A stretch of 63,474 nt of DNA. Origin: a virus. The position numbers were made by a program, and so were the translations under genes. The stretch covers positions 1 through 63,474 of the IMG/VR virus record IMGVR_UViG_3300031754_000004; one strand, written 5' to 3'. The notes below the pieces were generated by a model. That model ran no database searches, was not told the origin of the DNA, and was given only the letters and a program-made list of their open reading frames with translations. Below, one piece after another: positions 41,981 to 51,107 of this stretch; within the stretch, counting starts at the first letter, position 1; each line of letters starts with the position of its first letter.

Positions 41981-43147
41981 ATGGCCGAGCGCTTTCACCA
42001 CCCCTTTTCCCCGTCCAAACTTCAGCCGCTCGAAGTGTCTCCGTTGTACGAGGGCGAGACGGGGGATACTGAGGCTTCGACCGCCGGCACCAAGCAACAT
42101 GACTTCGCCGAGCGTGACGTAATTGATATTGACGACCCGGCGTTGCTCGACTCGGAGATGGCCGCCGTCCTATCGTGCCGGGTCTACCGGGATAAAGTTT
42201 TGCAGAATTACGCAGAGCCGCCCACCATTCTCAAGGAAGAATATCTGCCCATTGACGACGAGGTAATCATAGGCCCCGGTGAACACGGCCCGGAAACCCG
42301 TTGGGCCGGGACTACTGCTGGGTACGCCGATTTGTGCATTATTTCAAAATGCGTGACCTTTGCGGATATTCTGGATTGGAAATTCGGCCTTTGGTCGGTG
42401 GAGCCAACTGAGAATAATCTACAGGGTATCGCGTATCTCTTGGGCCTATTCTTTCGTTACCCGACACTGAATAAAATCACTGTTCACTTCGTCCTTCCGC
42501 ATCGGGACGAGATTGACCATCACACATTCCATCGGGAACAGTTTCAAGCCCTTTATCTCCGGGTCAAGTCGGTCGTTGCCCGTGCTGTGGAGGCTCGGAC
42601 AATGCTCCGGGAACGGAAGATGGAGAATTGCCGGGTGACAACCGCCTCCTGCCTGTGGTGCGCGCGTAAGGGTCGCTGTGAGACTCTCGCCGGGCTGGTG
42701 TTGAAGGTCGGTAAGAAATACTCGCCAGTCGCAATCCCGGACGACCTGACGCCTTCGGCCATACATGATGCGGCGAGTTCGACTCAACTCATGGAGCTAT
42801 CAACTCTGATGGAGGCATGGAGCAAAGCAGTAAAGAAACAGATTTGCGAATACGCGATTGACAACACCGATTGGATGCCGGAGCAATACAAACTCGTGGA
42901 ACGCTCGGACACGAAAATTCTGGATTACAAAGCGGTTGAAAAATCGGCACTAGCTTGTGGCGTCAGTCAGGAACAGCTTGACGCCATGAAGAAAATCCCG
43001 ATGACTGAGTTGCACAAGGTCATCATGGATTTACAACCGCGCGGCGAGAAAGAGGCTGCTGTGACCGCGTTCAAGGAAGATTTGCTTGCATCTGGCGCGT
43101 CAGAGAAAGAGCCAGCGATTTACTTTTTACAACGATTGAAAACCTGA
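41981..43147 (+). CDS. PD-(D/E)XK nuclease (DUF2800-like)
   Basis: This 388-residue protein has RAGTTAGYADLCIISK-type catalytic residues (GYADLC near residue 110), followed by FADILDWKFGLWSVE (D-x-K). Near 225 are Cys residues in CLWCARKGRCETLAG, as in Cas4/RecB-like exonucleases with an iron-sulfur or zinc site. The long C-terminal part is helical (KAVEKSALACGVSQ). It fits the DUF2800 phage family, whose likely role is DNA end processing for recombination. Confidence 0.75.
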   Translation: MAERFHHPFSPSKLQPLEVSPLYEGETGDTEASTAGTKQHDFAERDVIDIDDPALLDSEMAAVLSCRVYRDKVLQNYAEPPTILKEEYLPIDDEVIIGPGEHGPETRWAGTTAGYADLCIISKCVTFADILDWKFGLWSVEPTENNLQGIAYLLGLFFRYPTLNKITVHFVLPHRDEIDHHTFHREQFQALYLRVKSVVARAVEARTMLRERKMENCRVTTASCLWCARKGRCETLAGLVLKVGKKYSPVAIPDDLTPSAIHDAASSTQLMELSTLMEAWSKAVKKQICEYAIDNTDWMPEQYKLVERSDTKILDYKAVEKSALACGVSQEQLDAMKKIPMTELHKVIMDLQPRGEKEAAVTAFKEDLLASGASEKEPAIYFLQRLKT

Positions 43148-43152
43148 TTTAT

Positions 43153-43208
43153 GGGGGCGAAAGCGTAACAATTTCTAGGCCATTAGTAAGTCCTAGACGC
43201 CCCCACCA
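43153..43208 (+). ncRNA. Candidate 56-nt CCA-ended tRNA-like minihelix
   Basis: GGGGGCG (43153-43159) pairs with CGCCCCC (43198-43204) and is followed by ACCA. A second stem, TCTAGG/CCTAGA (43174-43179 with 43192-43197), abuts the acceptor strand as a T arm would, with a 12-nt loop. D and anticodon arms are absent; 14 nt replace them. The 3' flank (ACCAATTTCCGACG) resembles that of the tRNA at 37262. There is no T-tract, so it is not a terminator. It may be a decayed tRNA or a new small RNA. Confidence 0.4.
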
Positions 43209-43288
43209 ATTTCCGACGGCTCAACGTGTGCGTCGCCGGGAACTTAACCAAAGCACACAGCAACTAGAAATACAACACATGAAATCAA

Positions 43289-44188
43289 ATGGCTAAAATC
43301 TCATTTCAAAAAGCAACTGCATCGGCTCCGGCGACAGCGCCGGTAGCTGCGGCAAATCCGGCTCCCGCTCCGGCGTTACAGGAGCAGATTCCCTCCCCGG
43401 CGACCCCGCCGGCGGGCGCTGCGGCCCCTCCCGAACCAACCCTCGTAAAGACCGAGCTCGTCGGCGACGCCGGGGAACAACTCGCAGTCGAGAAATACGC
43501 CGACGCTCCTCCGCCGGCTTTTTACGACGGCGAAGCCGAGGAAGGATTCGATGAAGGCGATATGGTTCTCCCGCGTCTGGTAATTGTCCAGAACGTCGGC
43601 GACCTGTCCCAAGTCTATCCTCGCGGCTCAATCGTCCTTGGCGGCCAACTGGTGCTCGCTGAAGGCGGCAAGGAAACCAATCCGAGCGCTTCGGTGCGTA
43701 TCATTGTGCTCGGTATGCAACCGACTGCGTATGCGGAGAAACTGCCCGGCGGTGCCCGTGGCAACTACTTCCGTACACAGGAGGAAGTCACCAAGGTCAA
43801 TGGGACTTTGGATTGGAACGAGTCCCAAAAGACCGGCAAACAACTCTATCAGCGAACCACGATAGCGTGGATTGCGATTGAGCAGCCCGGCACCCTCGAC
43901 CCGTCCGCGTTCCCCTACGCGATTGACGGCAAAAACTATGCACTGGCCCTCTACACTATGAAGGGCGTTGCATACACCAATGCGGCCCGTCACTTCAAGA
44001 CGGCCCGCAAGATGGGTCATCTCCGCGATGAGCCCACCATGAAACGCGGTTATCGGCACGGCATTTGGACTCTCCAAAGCCAGCTTCGCAAATACGGAAG
44101 CAACTTTGCTTACGCACCCATTGTGAAGGCTGCCGGCCCGACAACGGAAGTATTCCGCGACCAAGTGGCCGCGGTAACGAACACCTAG
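43289..44188 (+). CDS. Putative ssDNA-binding/recombination-associated protein
   Basis: This 299-residue protein has a low-complexity Ala/Pro N-terminus (about 60 residues). A folded domain follows: DEGDMVLPRLVIVQNVGDLS, then GSIVLGGQLVLAE, SASVRIIVLGMQPTAYA and TARKMGHLRDEPTMKRGYRH. It sits between the nuclease and polymerase genes, where phages encode single-strand-binding or annealing proteins. The family identity is not certain. Confidence 0.4.
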   Translation: MAKISFQKATASAPATAPVAAANPAPAPALQEQIPSPATPPAGAAAPPEPTLVKTELVGDAGEQLAVEKYADAPPPAFYDGEAEEGFDEGDMVLPRLVIVQNVGDLSQVYPRGSIVLGGQLVLAEGGKETNPSASVRIIVLGMQPTAYAEKLPGGARGNYFRTQEEVTKVNGTLDWNESQKTGKQLYQRTTIAWIAIEQPGTLDPSAFPYAIDGKNYALALYTMKGVAYTNAARHFKTARKMGHLRDEPTMKRGYRHGIWTLQSQLRKYGSNFAYAPIVKAAGPTTEVFRDQVAAVTNT

Positions 44189-44205
44189 CCTCGCGGCTAG
44201 TATCT

Positions 44206-44240
44206 GCGGGGAATGGGAGAAAAAATCTTCCATTCCCCGC
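44206..44240. terminator. Long GC hairpin directly upstream of a promoter
   Basis: GCGGGGAATGG (44206-44216) pairs perfectly with CCATTCCCCGC (44230-44240) around a 13-nt A-rich loop. It ends 1 nt before the TTGACA box. There is no T-tract on the plus strand, so it may be a terminator of weak type or an operator that covers the promoter. Confidence 0.5.
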
Positions 44241-44268
44241 TTGACAGGTATAAATTTTGTGGTAAATT
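44241..44268 (+). promoter_or_regulatory. Leaderless-type promoter before 44275-44484
   Basis: TTGACA (44241-44246), 16 bp, TAAATT (44263-44268), then 6 nt to the ATG. Confidence 0.65.
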
Positions 44269-44274
44269 GGCGTT

Positions 44275-44484
44275 ATGAAAATAACTAAATTGAAAAAATC
44301 CCGAACATTAACGGTTATTCCGTCTCGACAATTCGCTCATTTAACTATTTACCAATCGCATGATTTCTTTGGACGTTCCTTTGGTGAACTTCTCTATGTC
44401 GCCATTGCAACCGACGGTACGGCGTGGACGCACCCTGCGGGCCCCGGTAACTGGTCACAAGTGCATCCCCTTCCCCAACCATGA
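44275..44484 (+). CDS. Small hypothetical protein, leaderless start
   Basis: This 69-residue protein (MKITKLKKSRTLTVIPSRQF) has a basic start and aromatic motifs (AWTHPAGPGNWSQV). Behind a leaderless promoter and an 11-bp hairpin, it begins the operon that runs into the polymerase. No family recognised. Confidence 0.6.
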   Translation: MKITKLKKSRTLTVIPSRQFAHLTIYQSHDFFGRSFGELLYVAIATDGTAWTHPAGPGNWSQVHPLPQP

Positions 44485-44657
44485 ACATTGTTGTTAAACG
44501 CGGATACGAAAACCGTGACCCGTTCGCCACGAGTGACCGCGACCCGATTGGCCGCGCCGCCGGCAAAGGCGACCGGAACCGAAGTGCCTCGGAGAAATTC
44601 CGGGCGAACTACGCGAAAATTAACTGGCATCGAATTCATAAAGGACGGCGCAAATGA
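44481..44657 (+). CDS. Small basic protein (58 residues)
   Basis: ATG 44481 to TGA 44657 encodes MNIVVKRGYENRDPFATSDR, then DPIGRAAGKGDRNRSASEKF and INWHRIHKGRRK. It overlaps both neighbours by ATGA and is basic, so DNA binding is possible. Confidence 0.5.
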   Translation: MNIVVKRGYENRDPFATSDRDPIGRAAGKGDRNRSASEKFRANYAKINWHRIHKGRRK

Positions 44658-44938
44658 GCAATTCAAATCCTGAACAGGCCCCCGTTTTAGTTTCAGAACG
44701 TATTATACGATATGACCAACTTGCACGCCTTACCCAAATCTGGACACTTAATAAACGACTATCATCAGCGCTGACCGTCGCCCTTGTTGAGAGAGTGCTT
44801 ACAGGGCCCGCTCCGACCGCCGAGGAGACTATCTTTGTGCTGGAACTCCTAGAGCGAATCGAGAGAGTTGCCGCCACATCCCTCCCCCGATTTTTTCGGG
44901 AAAATTCTTTGGAAAGCTGGATTGCTGAATTTGTATGA
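44654..44938 (+). CDS. Helical hypothetical protein
   Basis: This 94-residue protein (MSNSNPEQAPVLVSERIIRY) is helical, with LARLTQIWTLNKRLSSALTV and EETIFVLELLERIERVAATS. It is coupled to the polymerase gene by overlap, so it may be an accessory replication factor. Not a known family. Confidence 0.5.
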   Translation: MSNSNPEQAPVLVSERIIRYDQLARLTQIWTLNKRLSSALTVALVERVLTGPAPTAEETIFVLELLERIERVAATSLPRFFRENSLESWIAEFV

Positions 44939-46797
44939 GGGTTGTCGCTCTTGATTTTGAAACTTTTTTTCACAAAAAAGAGTACAGCGTCTCCAAGATG
45001 GGGAACTGGCGTTACGTTCACGACGACCAGTTTGACCCATACCTGCTGACCGCCTACGATGGCGCTGAGTCATGGGCGGGCCGGCCAGAGGACTTCAACT
45101 GGGCCTCGGTCGAAGGCGACTTGTGCATAGCGCACAACGCCGGGTTCGACAAATCGGTGACGGAGGGCCTCGTCGAGCTTGGTCGCGCGCCGGAATTTGT
45201 TGTCCAGCAACCGTGGCAATGCACCGCGAATATGTGCGCCTTTTTGGCTGACGTTCGGTCGTTACGCGACTCCATCAAGGTATTGGAAAAGCGAAATATC
45301 TCGAAGGCAATCCGGGATGACATGAGTGGCGTGCAATGGAAAGACCTGAATGCTACGGAGCAAACGGCCATGAAGGAGTACGCCGTTCGGGACGCCATCG
45401 AATGTCACAGTCTGTGGACGAAGTATTCCGATAGATGGCCAGAGTTTGAGCGAAACTTGTCCTCGCTCACGATGAAGCAATGCCGACGTGGGGTACGAAT
45501 AAATGTGCCGTTGCTCCGGGAATATATCGAGCTTCTTGGTAGCGTCATCTTTGAATTGGAACGGTCGTTACCGTGGACGGCCCGCGGTGCGAAGCCGACC
45601 AGTCCCATTGCCATCGCCGAGGAATGCGCCACGGTCGGCATCCCCGCGCCGCCGGTTAAAGAGGATGACGAGGAGGGATTCGATTTGTGGGAATCCACTT
45701 ACGGCCCTAAATTTGCTTGGGTGTATGCCGCCGGCCAATGGCGCAGCCTTCGCAAACTCCTCTCCAAATTTCAGACCATTGAGGACAGACTCCGACCCGA
45801 TGACACGATTGATTTTTCTCTGCTCTATTTCGGCGCTCATACCGGACGATGGAGCGGTGGCGGCTCCGGCTTGAACTTTCAAAACTTTCGTAAGGTGCCA
45901 TTATTCTTGAACAAAAAGCTTCAGGTCATAAAGCCGCCGACCGGATTGAGCGCCAAATTGCTTGCCGCATGGAAAGCCGAATACGTTTTCAAATCTATTG
46001 ACGAACGCGCGCTAATTATCCCTCGCGCCGGCAAAAAATTTATTCTGGCTGACCTATCTCAAATCGAACCGCGCGTCCTCGCGTGGTTGACCGGCAATGT
46101 GGAACTGCTCAAGATGCTCAAGACCATGAGTATCTATGAAGCTTTCGCCCGGCAGAATATGGGCTGGCGTGGTGGCGTCCTGAAAAAAGAGGACGCTGAC
46201 AAATACCAAATGTCGAAAATTCAGGTGCTCGGTCTTGGTTTTGGCTGTGGCTGGGAAAAGTTCATCAAAATTGCCGCCGGGTATGATGTGGCCCTGACGC
46301 CGACCGAGAGCCAGCTTATCGTCTCAGGCTTCCGGGAAACCAATCCGCGCATCACCCGATTTTGGGCCACGTTGGATAATGCGTACCGCAAGTCCACCAA
46401 GAGTGATTTTCGCATCGGCTTGCCGTCCGGCAGGGAATTGATTTACCACGATGTCCGGGCGGAAATTCGGCAGAAAAAGAATCGGACTACCGGCCAGTTT
46501 GAATCCAAACAGGTCATCACGTCGGAAGTCGCGTTGCGCCGGAAAGAGCTCTATGGCGGACTGCTTGCTGAGAACGTGACTCAAGCCGCGGCGCGCGATG
46601 TATTTGGGGAGCACATGCTGACCTTGGAAGAACAAACCGGCGACGTTCTTTTTCATGTCCACGACGAGGCCCTGATGGAGACGGAGCTCGAGGTTACGAC
46701 GCAAGATGTGGAAGCCGTCATGTCGGTGACACCGGATTGGATTGAGGGCCTGCCATGCGCTGCTGAGGCCCTAGAAGTCCCGCATTACACCAAATAA
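44935..46797 (+). CDS. DNA polymerase, family A, with 3'-5' exonuclease
   Basis: This 620-residue protein has exonuclease motifs DFET (residues 7-10), IAHNAGFD (about 69) and YAVRDAIE (about 149), all with the needed acidic residues. Polymerase motif A is DLSQIEPRVLAW near residue 372, motif B KYQMSKIQVLGLGFG near 422 and motif C HVHDEALME near 574. There is no 5'-3' exonuclease domain, as in T7-type phage polymerases. It is the replicative enzyme and is followed at once by a primase-helicase. Confidence 0.92.
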   Translation: MRVVALDFETFFHKKEYSVSKMGNWRYVHDDQFDPYLLTAYDGAESWAGRPEDFNWASVEGDLCIAHNAGFDKSVTEGLVELGRAPEFVVQQPWQCTANMCAFLADVRSLRDSIKVLEKRNISKAIRDDMSGVQWKDLNATEQTAMKEYAVRDAIECHSLWTKYSDRWPEFERNLSSLTMKQCRRGVRINVPLLREYIELLGSVIFELERSLPWTARGAKPTSPIAIAEECATVGIPAPPVKEDDEEGFDLWESTYGPKFAWVYAAGQWRSLRKLLSKFQTIEDRLRPDDTIDFSLLYFGAHTGRWSGGGSGLNFQNFRKVPLFLNKKLQVIKPPTGLSAKLLAAWKAEYVFKSIDERALIIPRAGKKFILADLSQIEPRVLAWLTGNVELLKMLKTMSIYEAFARQNMGWRGGVLKKEDADKYQMSKIQVLGLGFGCGWEKFIKIAAGYDVALTPTESQLIVSGFRETNPRITRFWATLDNAYRKSTKSDFRIGLPSGRELIYHDVRAEIRQKKNRTTGQFESKQVITSEVALRRKELYGGLLAENVTQAAARDVFGEHMLTLEEQTGDVLFHVHDEALMETELEVTTQDVEAVMSVTPDWIEGLPCAAEALEVPHYTK

Positions 46798-46798
46798 T

Positions 46799-48943
46799 AT
46801 GTATTCTGCGCCCCGCCTTTCTGTTCAGTCGCTCAAACTGGGTGTGCTGCCTTGGGAATTTCAGCCCGCGGTTCCGATTCCCGTTTGGGTTCGTAAGGAT
46901 AAAAAGCTCCGGGACATCTGGATAAATAATCCACAAACGAATCACCAATGTTATACGTTCAACGAGGGAGTCAATCCCAATTCCCGAATTACCAAGGCGG
47001 ACAAGGATGGCGGCGGAAATCCGGTGCGTTTGATTAACGCCTTGGTTGCGGACTTCGATTCGTCTCACACACTCGAACAGGTGTTGGAGTACATCAAGTC
47101 GTTGGAGTACAAACCGAACTGGCTCGAACACACGTTGTCCGGCCACTGGCGCGCGCTATGGGGCCTCGAAGAACCGATGTTGGTTCCCGGCAACAAGTTT
47201 TACGCGCACTTGATGACGCAATTTTCGGCGGTTGCGTTCGACCCGGAGCGCGTCATGCCCGGCCTTGACTTGCCGGCGTGGAAAGAGCCGAACAAGCTGT
47301 GGACGAACGGCTGCGAATGGCATTTCGTCCATGACAAGCTGATTCCCGCGACTGTGGCGACCGGCTGGCTGATGAAAGCCAGCCAGAGCTATAAATTCAG
47401 CGCCAAGGAATTTGGCACCGAGATTCCACTTGAAGTCGTCCGGGAAAAGCTTGCCGAAAAGTTTTCCAAGTTCAAAGAATGGGACACTGATTTTCTCGAA
47501 GGTTCGCAGGGCCCCTCGTTTTGGATTGAGGGTTCTACGTCTCCCAAATCGGCCATCGTTCGCAAGACGGGGATGCAAACCTTCTCTGCCCATGCGGTCA
47601 AAGCATTTTACCCGTGGGTTGACCTGCTGGGTGCATCGTTTGTCAAGGACTTCGAGGCCGCCATACTGGGCCGGGCGGTGGAGGACATTTGGTTTGATAG
47701 CAAGTATTACTGGTCACGGGTCAATGACAGATGGATGAAGTTCGAGCGAGCCAACATTTTACTTGAACTGAAAACGACCCGGAAGTTGTCGCCCAAAATG
47801 GACGAGAATGGAGTCTCGCTGGTGGAGCAGGCGTTGTCGTACATCAATCGTTATCAACAGGTGGATTCTGCCGGCCCGATGGTGTTTTTCCCGTCAGGTA
47901 TTGTCTCCATTATGGGAGAAACCCGGCTCAATACCTGCAACACCAAGGCTATCGCGCCCGCCGAGGGGCCGCCGGAAGTGTGGGGAGCCGATGGCAATTT
48001 TGCATGGCTGAGTTCGTTGACCGAGTTTCTTGACCCGGAGCCGCTTCGCTATCTCATCTCGTGGCTTTCGTGGGCGTACTTTCATGCCTACCAACAGAAG
48101 CCGGCGTCCGGGCAGGCAATCTTTATCTGCGGCCCGACTGACATGGGCAAAACTTTGTGGTCGCAACAAGTCGTCGGAGCCCTGTTCGGTGGATTCGCCG
48201 ATGCGGTTGACCATCTGACCGGCGAGGACGCCGGATTCAACATTGATTTGTGGGGAAAAGGAATTTGGAACGTGGACGACGGCAAATCCTCGTCCACCGC
48301 CAACAAGCGCCGGCTGTTTTCGCAGATTATCAAAAAGCTTGTCGCCAACTCGAACCACCGCGCGAACGGAAAATTCCTGACGGCTTCCCAAATCACATGG
48401 TTGGGCCGAATCATCTGTACCTTGAACCTCGACTTTTTGGACGGGTTACTGATGCCTGACCTTGAGGATTCGGTCGCCGGCAAAGTGATGCTGTTCCGCA
48501 CAGTGGAACGTACCCAGCGAAAGATAAAAGAATTCCCGATGCGCGATGAAATAGCCGACATCATTGGGCGGGAGCTCCCGCACTTCGCCCGGTTCCTGTA
48601 CGACTATCAGATACCGGAGGACATCCGCGGCGAGAATCGTTACGGAGTCAAACCCTACCATGACCAGTCTCTTGTCGTAATCTCAAATGCAGCCAACCCG
48701 GACAGTATGCTCGCGGAACTGGTGGAGATGTGGCGCAAGTCGCATTTCGCCCTGAATCCGAAGCTGGACTACTGGGAAGGAAAACGGGTTGACCTAATCA
48801 AAGCCCTATTGTTCGACCCGGTGGACGAGAAGCTGGTGCGCTACCACATCTCCACGTTGCCTTACAAAATGCCGTTCCTTGTCAAAATCGGGCTGGTCAA
48901 ACAAATTGACGCCGATACCTACCGAATATACCCCCCAAAATAA
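46799..48943 (+). CDS. Primase-helicase (SF3/D5-like)
   Basis: This 714-residue protein ends with an SF3-type helicase domain: Walker A FICGPTDMGKTLWSQQ near residue 443, Walker B GIWNVDDGKSSST near 488 and RIICTLNLDFLDG after it. The N-terminal 250 residues look like an archaeo-eukaryotic-type primase domain (LINALVADFDSSHTLEQVLE, acidic DFD), but that part is less certain. It starts 2 nt after the polymerase stop. Confidence 0.75.
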   Translation: MYSAPRLSVQSLKLGVLPWEFQPAVPIPVWVRKDKKLRDIWINNPQTNHQCYTFNEGVNPNSRITKADKDGGGNPVRLINALVADFDSSHTLEQVLEYIKSLEYKPNWLEHTLSGHWRALWGLEEPMLVPGNKFYAHLMTQFSAVAFDPERVMPGLDLPAWKEPNKLWTNGCEWHFVHDKLIPATVATGWLMKASQSYKFSAKEFGTEIPLEVVREKLAEKFSKFKEWDTDFLEGSQGPSFWIEGSTSPKSAIVRKTGMQTFSAHAVKAFYPWVDLLGASFVKDFEAAILGRAVEDIWFDSKYYWSRVNDRWMKFERANILLELKTTRKLSPKMDENGVSLVEQALSYINRYQQVDSAGPMVFFPSGIVSIMGETRLNTCNTKAIAPAEGPPEVWGADGNFAWLSSLTEFLDPEPLRYLISWLSWAYFHAYQQKPASGQAIFICGPTDMGKTLWSQQVVGALFGGFADAVDHLTGEDAGFNIDLWGKGIWNVDDGKSSSTANKRRLFSQIIKKLVANSNHRANGKFLTASQITWLGRIICTLNLDFLDGLLMPDLEDSVAGKVMLFRTVERTQRKIKEFPMRDEIADIIGRELPHFARFLYDYQIPEDIRGENRYGVKPYHDQSLVVISNAANPDSMLAELVEMWRKSHFALNPKLDYWEGKRVDLIKALLFDPVDEKLVRYHISTLPYKMPFLVKIGLVKQIDADTYRIYPPK

Positions 48944-48944
48944 T

Positions 48945-49871
48945 ATGCCTTATTACGTTTCCAAATCGCCGGAGCTTGACTGTCCCTCGTTGACGCGGGA
49001 GCAGGAGACAGCCCTATTCCGCACGTTCTACGCCTACAAAGGCAACCGGGGGCCGGACGGCCTGCCACAACCCTCCGGGTTGACCTATCCGGGGCCCGTG
49101 GAGCGCCGGGCGTTCGAGGCCAGAGATGTCCTGATAAACTCATATTTGAAGCTGGTCATCCAAATGGCCGTCAGCTTTGCTAAAAATCAAATCCCCGATG
49201 ACATGGCGGTATCGGCGGGTAATTACGCGCTGATGCGGCTGTTGCATCGGAGAAGTTTCGACCCCACCAAGGGACAGCGTTTCTCCACTTTTTTGCACAA
49301 GCACATCCACGGTGAAATTTGGGACGCCATCCTTGACTTTCGTGAGCACGAGGGTAGAGTTGTTCCTGAACTGGACGATGACGGCGAATTGCTTGGAGTC
49401 ATGGGCGTGGGTATGTTCACCCCGCCGACCGTCGAGGAGCACATGCTCAATCTCGAACGCCGGAAGAAAATCGAGACAGCGATGACGTGGATGACGAAAA
49501 CCGAAAAAATTGCCCTCATTGAAGTCGGGATGAATGGACGAACTTGTGCGGAAGTCGCGGCGGAGTTAAACATCTCCCGGCAGGGGTTGCACCAAGCTTA
49601 TCAAGCCGCGGCCACGAAGCTTCGGCGAATTTTCACCGAGTACAAACACAACACTGACCTGGTACCAACACCAAGCACAAATGACTACCGAACACGACAC
49701 AAAAACTGGCGTTTCCACGTCCGAAAACATCCCGGATTCACTTCCGAACGAAGTAATGGAGGCTTTACGCTCCGCTTCGGAAACGATTGCGAAGCCCTGT
49801 ACGAGCAGGCCAGCTTCCAACCGCGCACCAAGCGTGACAAGGTTTCCAAAGGTGCCCGGCCCCGACGGTAA
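48945..49871 (+). CDS. Sigma-70-family factor
   Basis: The ATG at 48945 (MPYYVSKSPELDCPSLTREQ) gives 308 residues. Region 2 is INSYLKLVIQMAVSFAKNQI followed by YALMRLLHRRSFDPTKGQRF, then FSTFLHKHIHGEIWDAIL. The helix-turn-helix of region 4 is GRTCAEVAAELNISRQGLHQ near residue 205. Region 3 is short. It probably redirects RNA polymerase to phage promoters. The last 60 residues overlap another frame (49681-50073), so the true C-terminus may be earlier. Confidence 0.75.
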   Translation: MPYYVSKSPELDCPSLTREQETALFRTFYAYKGNRGPDGLPQPSGLTYPGPVERRAFEARDVLINSYLKLVIQMAVSFAKNQIPDDMAVSAGNYALMRLLHRRSFDPTKGQRFSTFLHKHIHGEIWDAILDFREHEGRVVPELDDDGELLGVMGVGMFTPPTVEEHMLNLERRKKIETAMTWMTKTEKIALIEVGMNGRTCAEVAAELNISRQGLHQAYQAAATKLRRIFTEYKHNTDLVPTPSTNDYRTRHKNWRFHVRKHPGFTSERSNGGFTLRFGNDCEALYEQASFQPRTKRDKVSKGARPRR

Positions 49872-50073
49872 AGCTCGCCGGCTACGCATCCCGCGGTTGA
49901 CATTGCGGCAAGTCGCAGCCAAACTACGGGTGATGCGCCGCTTCGAGCTCCTCCGCGATGCCTACACCAAAGGCGCTGGTTACAATCCTTATCGGGTGGA
50001 ACGTCAGGGACTTGAAAACTACATCAACGGTTTTTTGAACGGAGCCCTGCGGATGGTTCCCGCTGCGCCATGA
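49681..50073 (+). CDS. Hypothetical protein overlapping the sigma gene
   Basis: This 130-residue frame overlaps the sigma-like frame by 191 nt. Its C-terminal half (ARRLRIPRLTLRQVAAKLRV and YNPYRVERQGLENYINGFLN) looks like a real folded segment. A later start at about 49933 is possible. It is coupled by ATGA to the RuvC gene. Confidence 0.5.
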   Translation: MTTEHDTKTGVSTSENIPDSLPNEVMEALRSASETIAKPCTSRPASNRAPSVTRFPKVPGPDGKARRLRIPRLTLRQVAAKLRVMRRFELLRDAYTKGAGYNPYRVERQGLENYINGFLNGALRMVPAAP

Positions 50074-50609
50074 GAACCCTTGCACTTGATTTGGGCACTA
50101 GGACAGGTTGGGCTCTCCATTCTCAGGCTGATGATATGGACAATTCACCCATATTTGAATCGGGAACATGGGTGCTGGCTACACCCAAGGAAATCACCAC
50201 ACAGGCCAAGGCGGATAAAAGCCGATGCTGTGATGTTCGTTTTCAACGTCTGCAAGACTATATTACCGCTTTGGGGTTCGTGGATGAAATCGTATTTGAG
50301 GATGTCGAATTTTCGACCTACACTTATCAAACCCAACTTTGGGCCGGGTTCCGAACTGTCGTGTCGCTTCGGTATCTCCGTCAATGTCCGAAGATTACGG
50401 CTGTGCCGGTCGGCACACTGAAGAAGTTCGCCACAGGCCGTGGTAACGCAGACAAGAAAGCAATGGCCATCGCGCTTGACCGCGCGTTGCCTTATTTCAA
50501 AACTCGGTCGCCGGCCCCGGATGATAACGAAGTTGACGCAATCCACCTTTTGAGATACGCATTATGGAACAACAGCAACAAGTCCCTCACAACCCAATCC
50601 AGAGGATGA
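50070..50609 (+). CDS. RuvC-like Holliday junction resolvase
   Basis: This 179-residue protein has the RNase-H-type triad: Asp7 in LALDLGTRTGWAL, a Glu in DEIVFEDVEFSTY near residue 75, and the final acidic pair in PDDNEVDAIHLLRYAL near 151. QLWAGFRTVVSLRY resembles RuvC helix contacts. It would cut four-way junctions formed during replication and before packaging. Confidence 0.85.
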   Translation: MRTLALDLGTRTGWALHSQADDMDNSPIFESGTWVLATPKEITTQAKADKSRCCDVRFQRLQDYITALGFVDEIVFEDVEFSTYTYQTQLWAGFRTVVSLRYLRQCPKITAVPVGTLKKFATGRGNADKKAMAIALDRALPYFKTRSPAPDDNEVDAIHLLRYALWNNSNKSLTTQSRG

Positions 50610-51103
50610 TGCCAAATACGTCTTTTGCTTTGGTCGGAAATCGAGACATCCTGAAATCCCAAATTCAGGATTGCATTACGACCATTGCCACGATGACGAA
50701 TTGTATTCGGATTCATTCCATCCCAAATTCACCTGATGCAGAGTCTAGTATTCCGCAAAAGGATGAAGGCTATCACAGCGAGAAAAGCATCACGACGTTG
50801 GAGGAATCCCTGTTCCATGCTTGTCAACGACTAGATGCTTTGATGAAGGCCGATGAACGGTGGGTAGCGCCGCCGACCGATGCCCATACTCTCGCTATCA
50901 AGTATTTCACCCAACAGATAATGTTGCAACAACAAGCCGTCCGCAGCAATGAGATTGCCTTGGAAGAAATGAAAATCCGCGAGAAACAGGCGACCGAACT
51001 GCTTCGACAGGAGATGCAACAGGAAGTGTACCGCGCCGTACAGCAACGGCTGAACGAACTAGAAAAGTTGGCCGAGGATGAAGCCCCGAAACCCGCACAA
51101 TAA
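50606..51103 (+). CDS. Coiled-coil hypothetical protein
   Basis: The start at 50606 (MMPNTSFALVGNRDILKSQI) is chosen by the ATGA overlap with RuvC; an ATG at 50564 is the alternative. The 165 residues end in a long helical run (LLRQEMQQEVYRAVQQRLNE). No domain is recognised. Its stop lies 5 nt before the phosphoesterase ATG. Confidence 0.5.
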   Translation: MMPNTSFALVGNRDILKSQIQDCITTIATMTNCIRIHSIPNSPDAESSIPQKDEGYHSEKSITTLEESLFHACQRLDALMKADERWVAPPTDAHTLAIKYFTQQIMLQQQAVRSNEIALEEMKIREKQATELLRQEMQQEVYRAVQQRLNELEKLAEDEAPKPAQ

Positions 51104-51107
51104 AATT

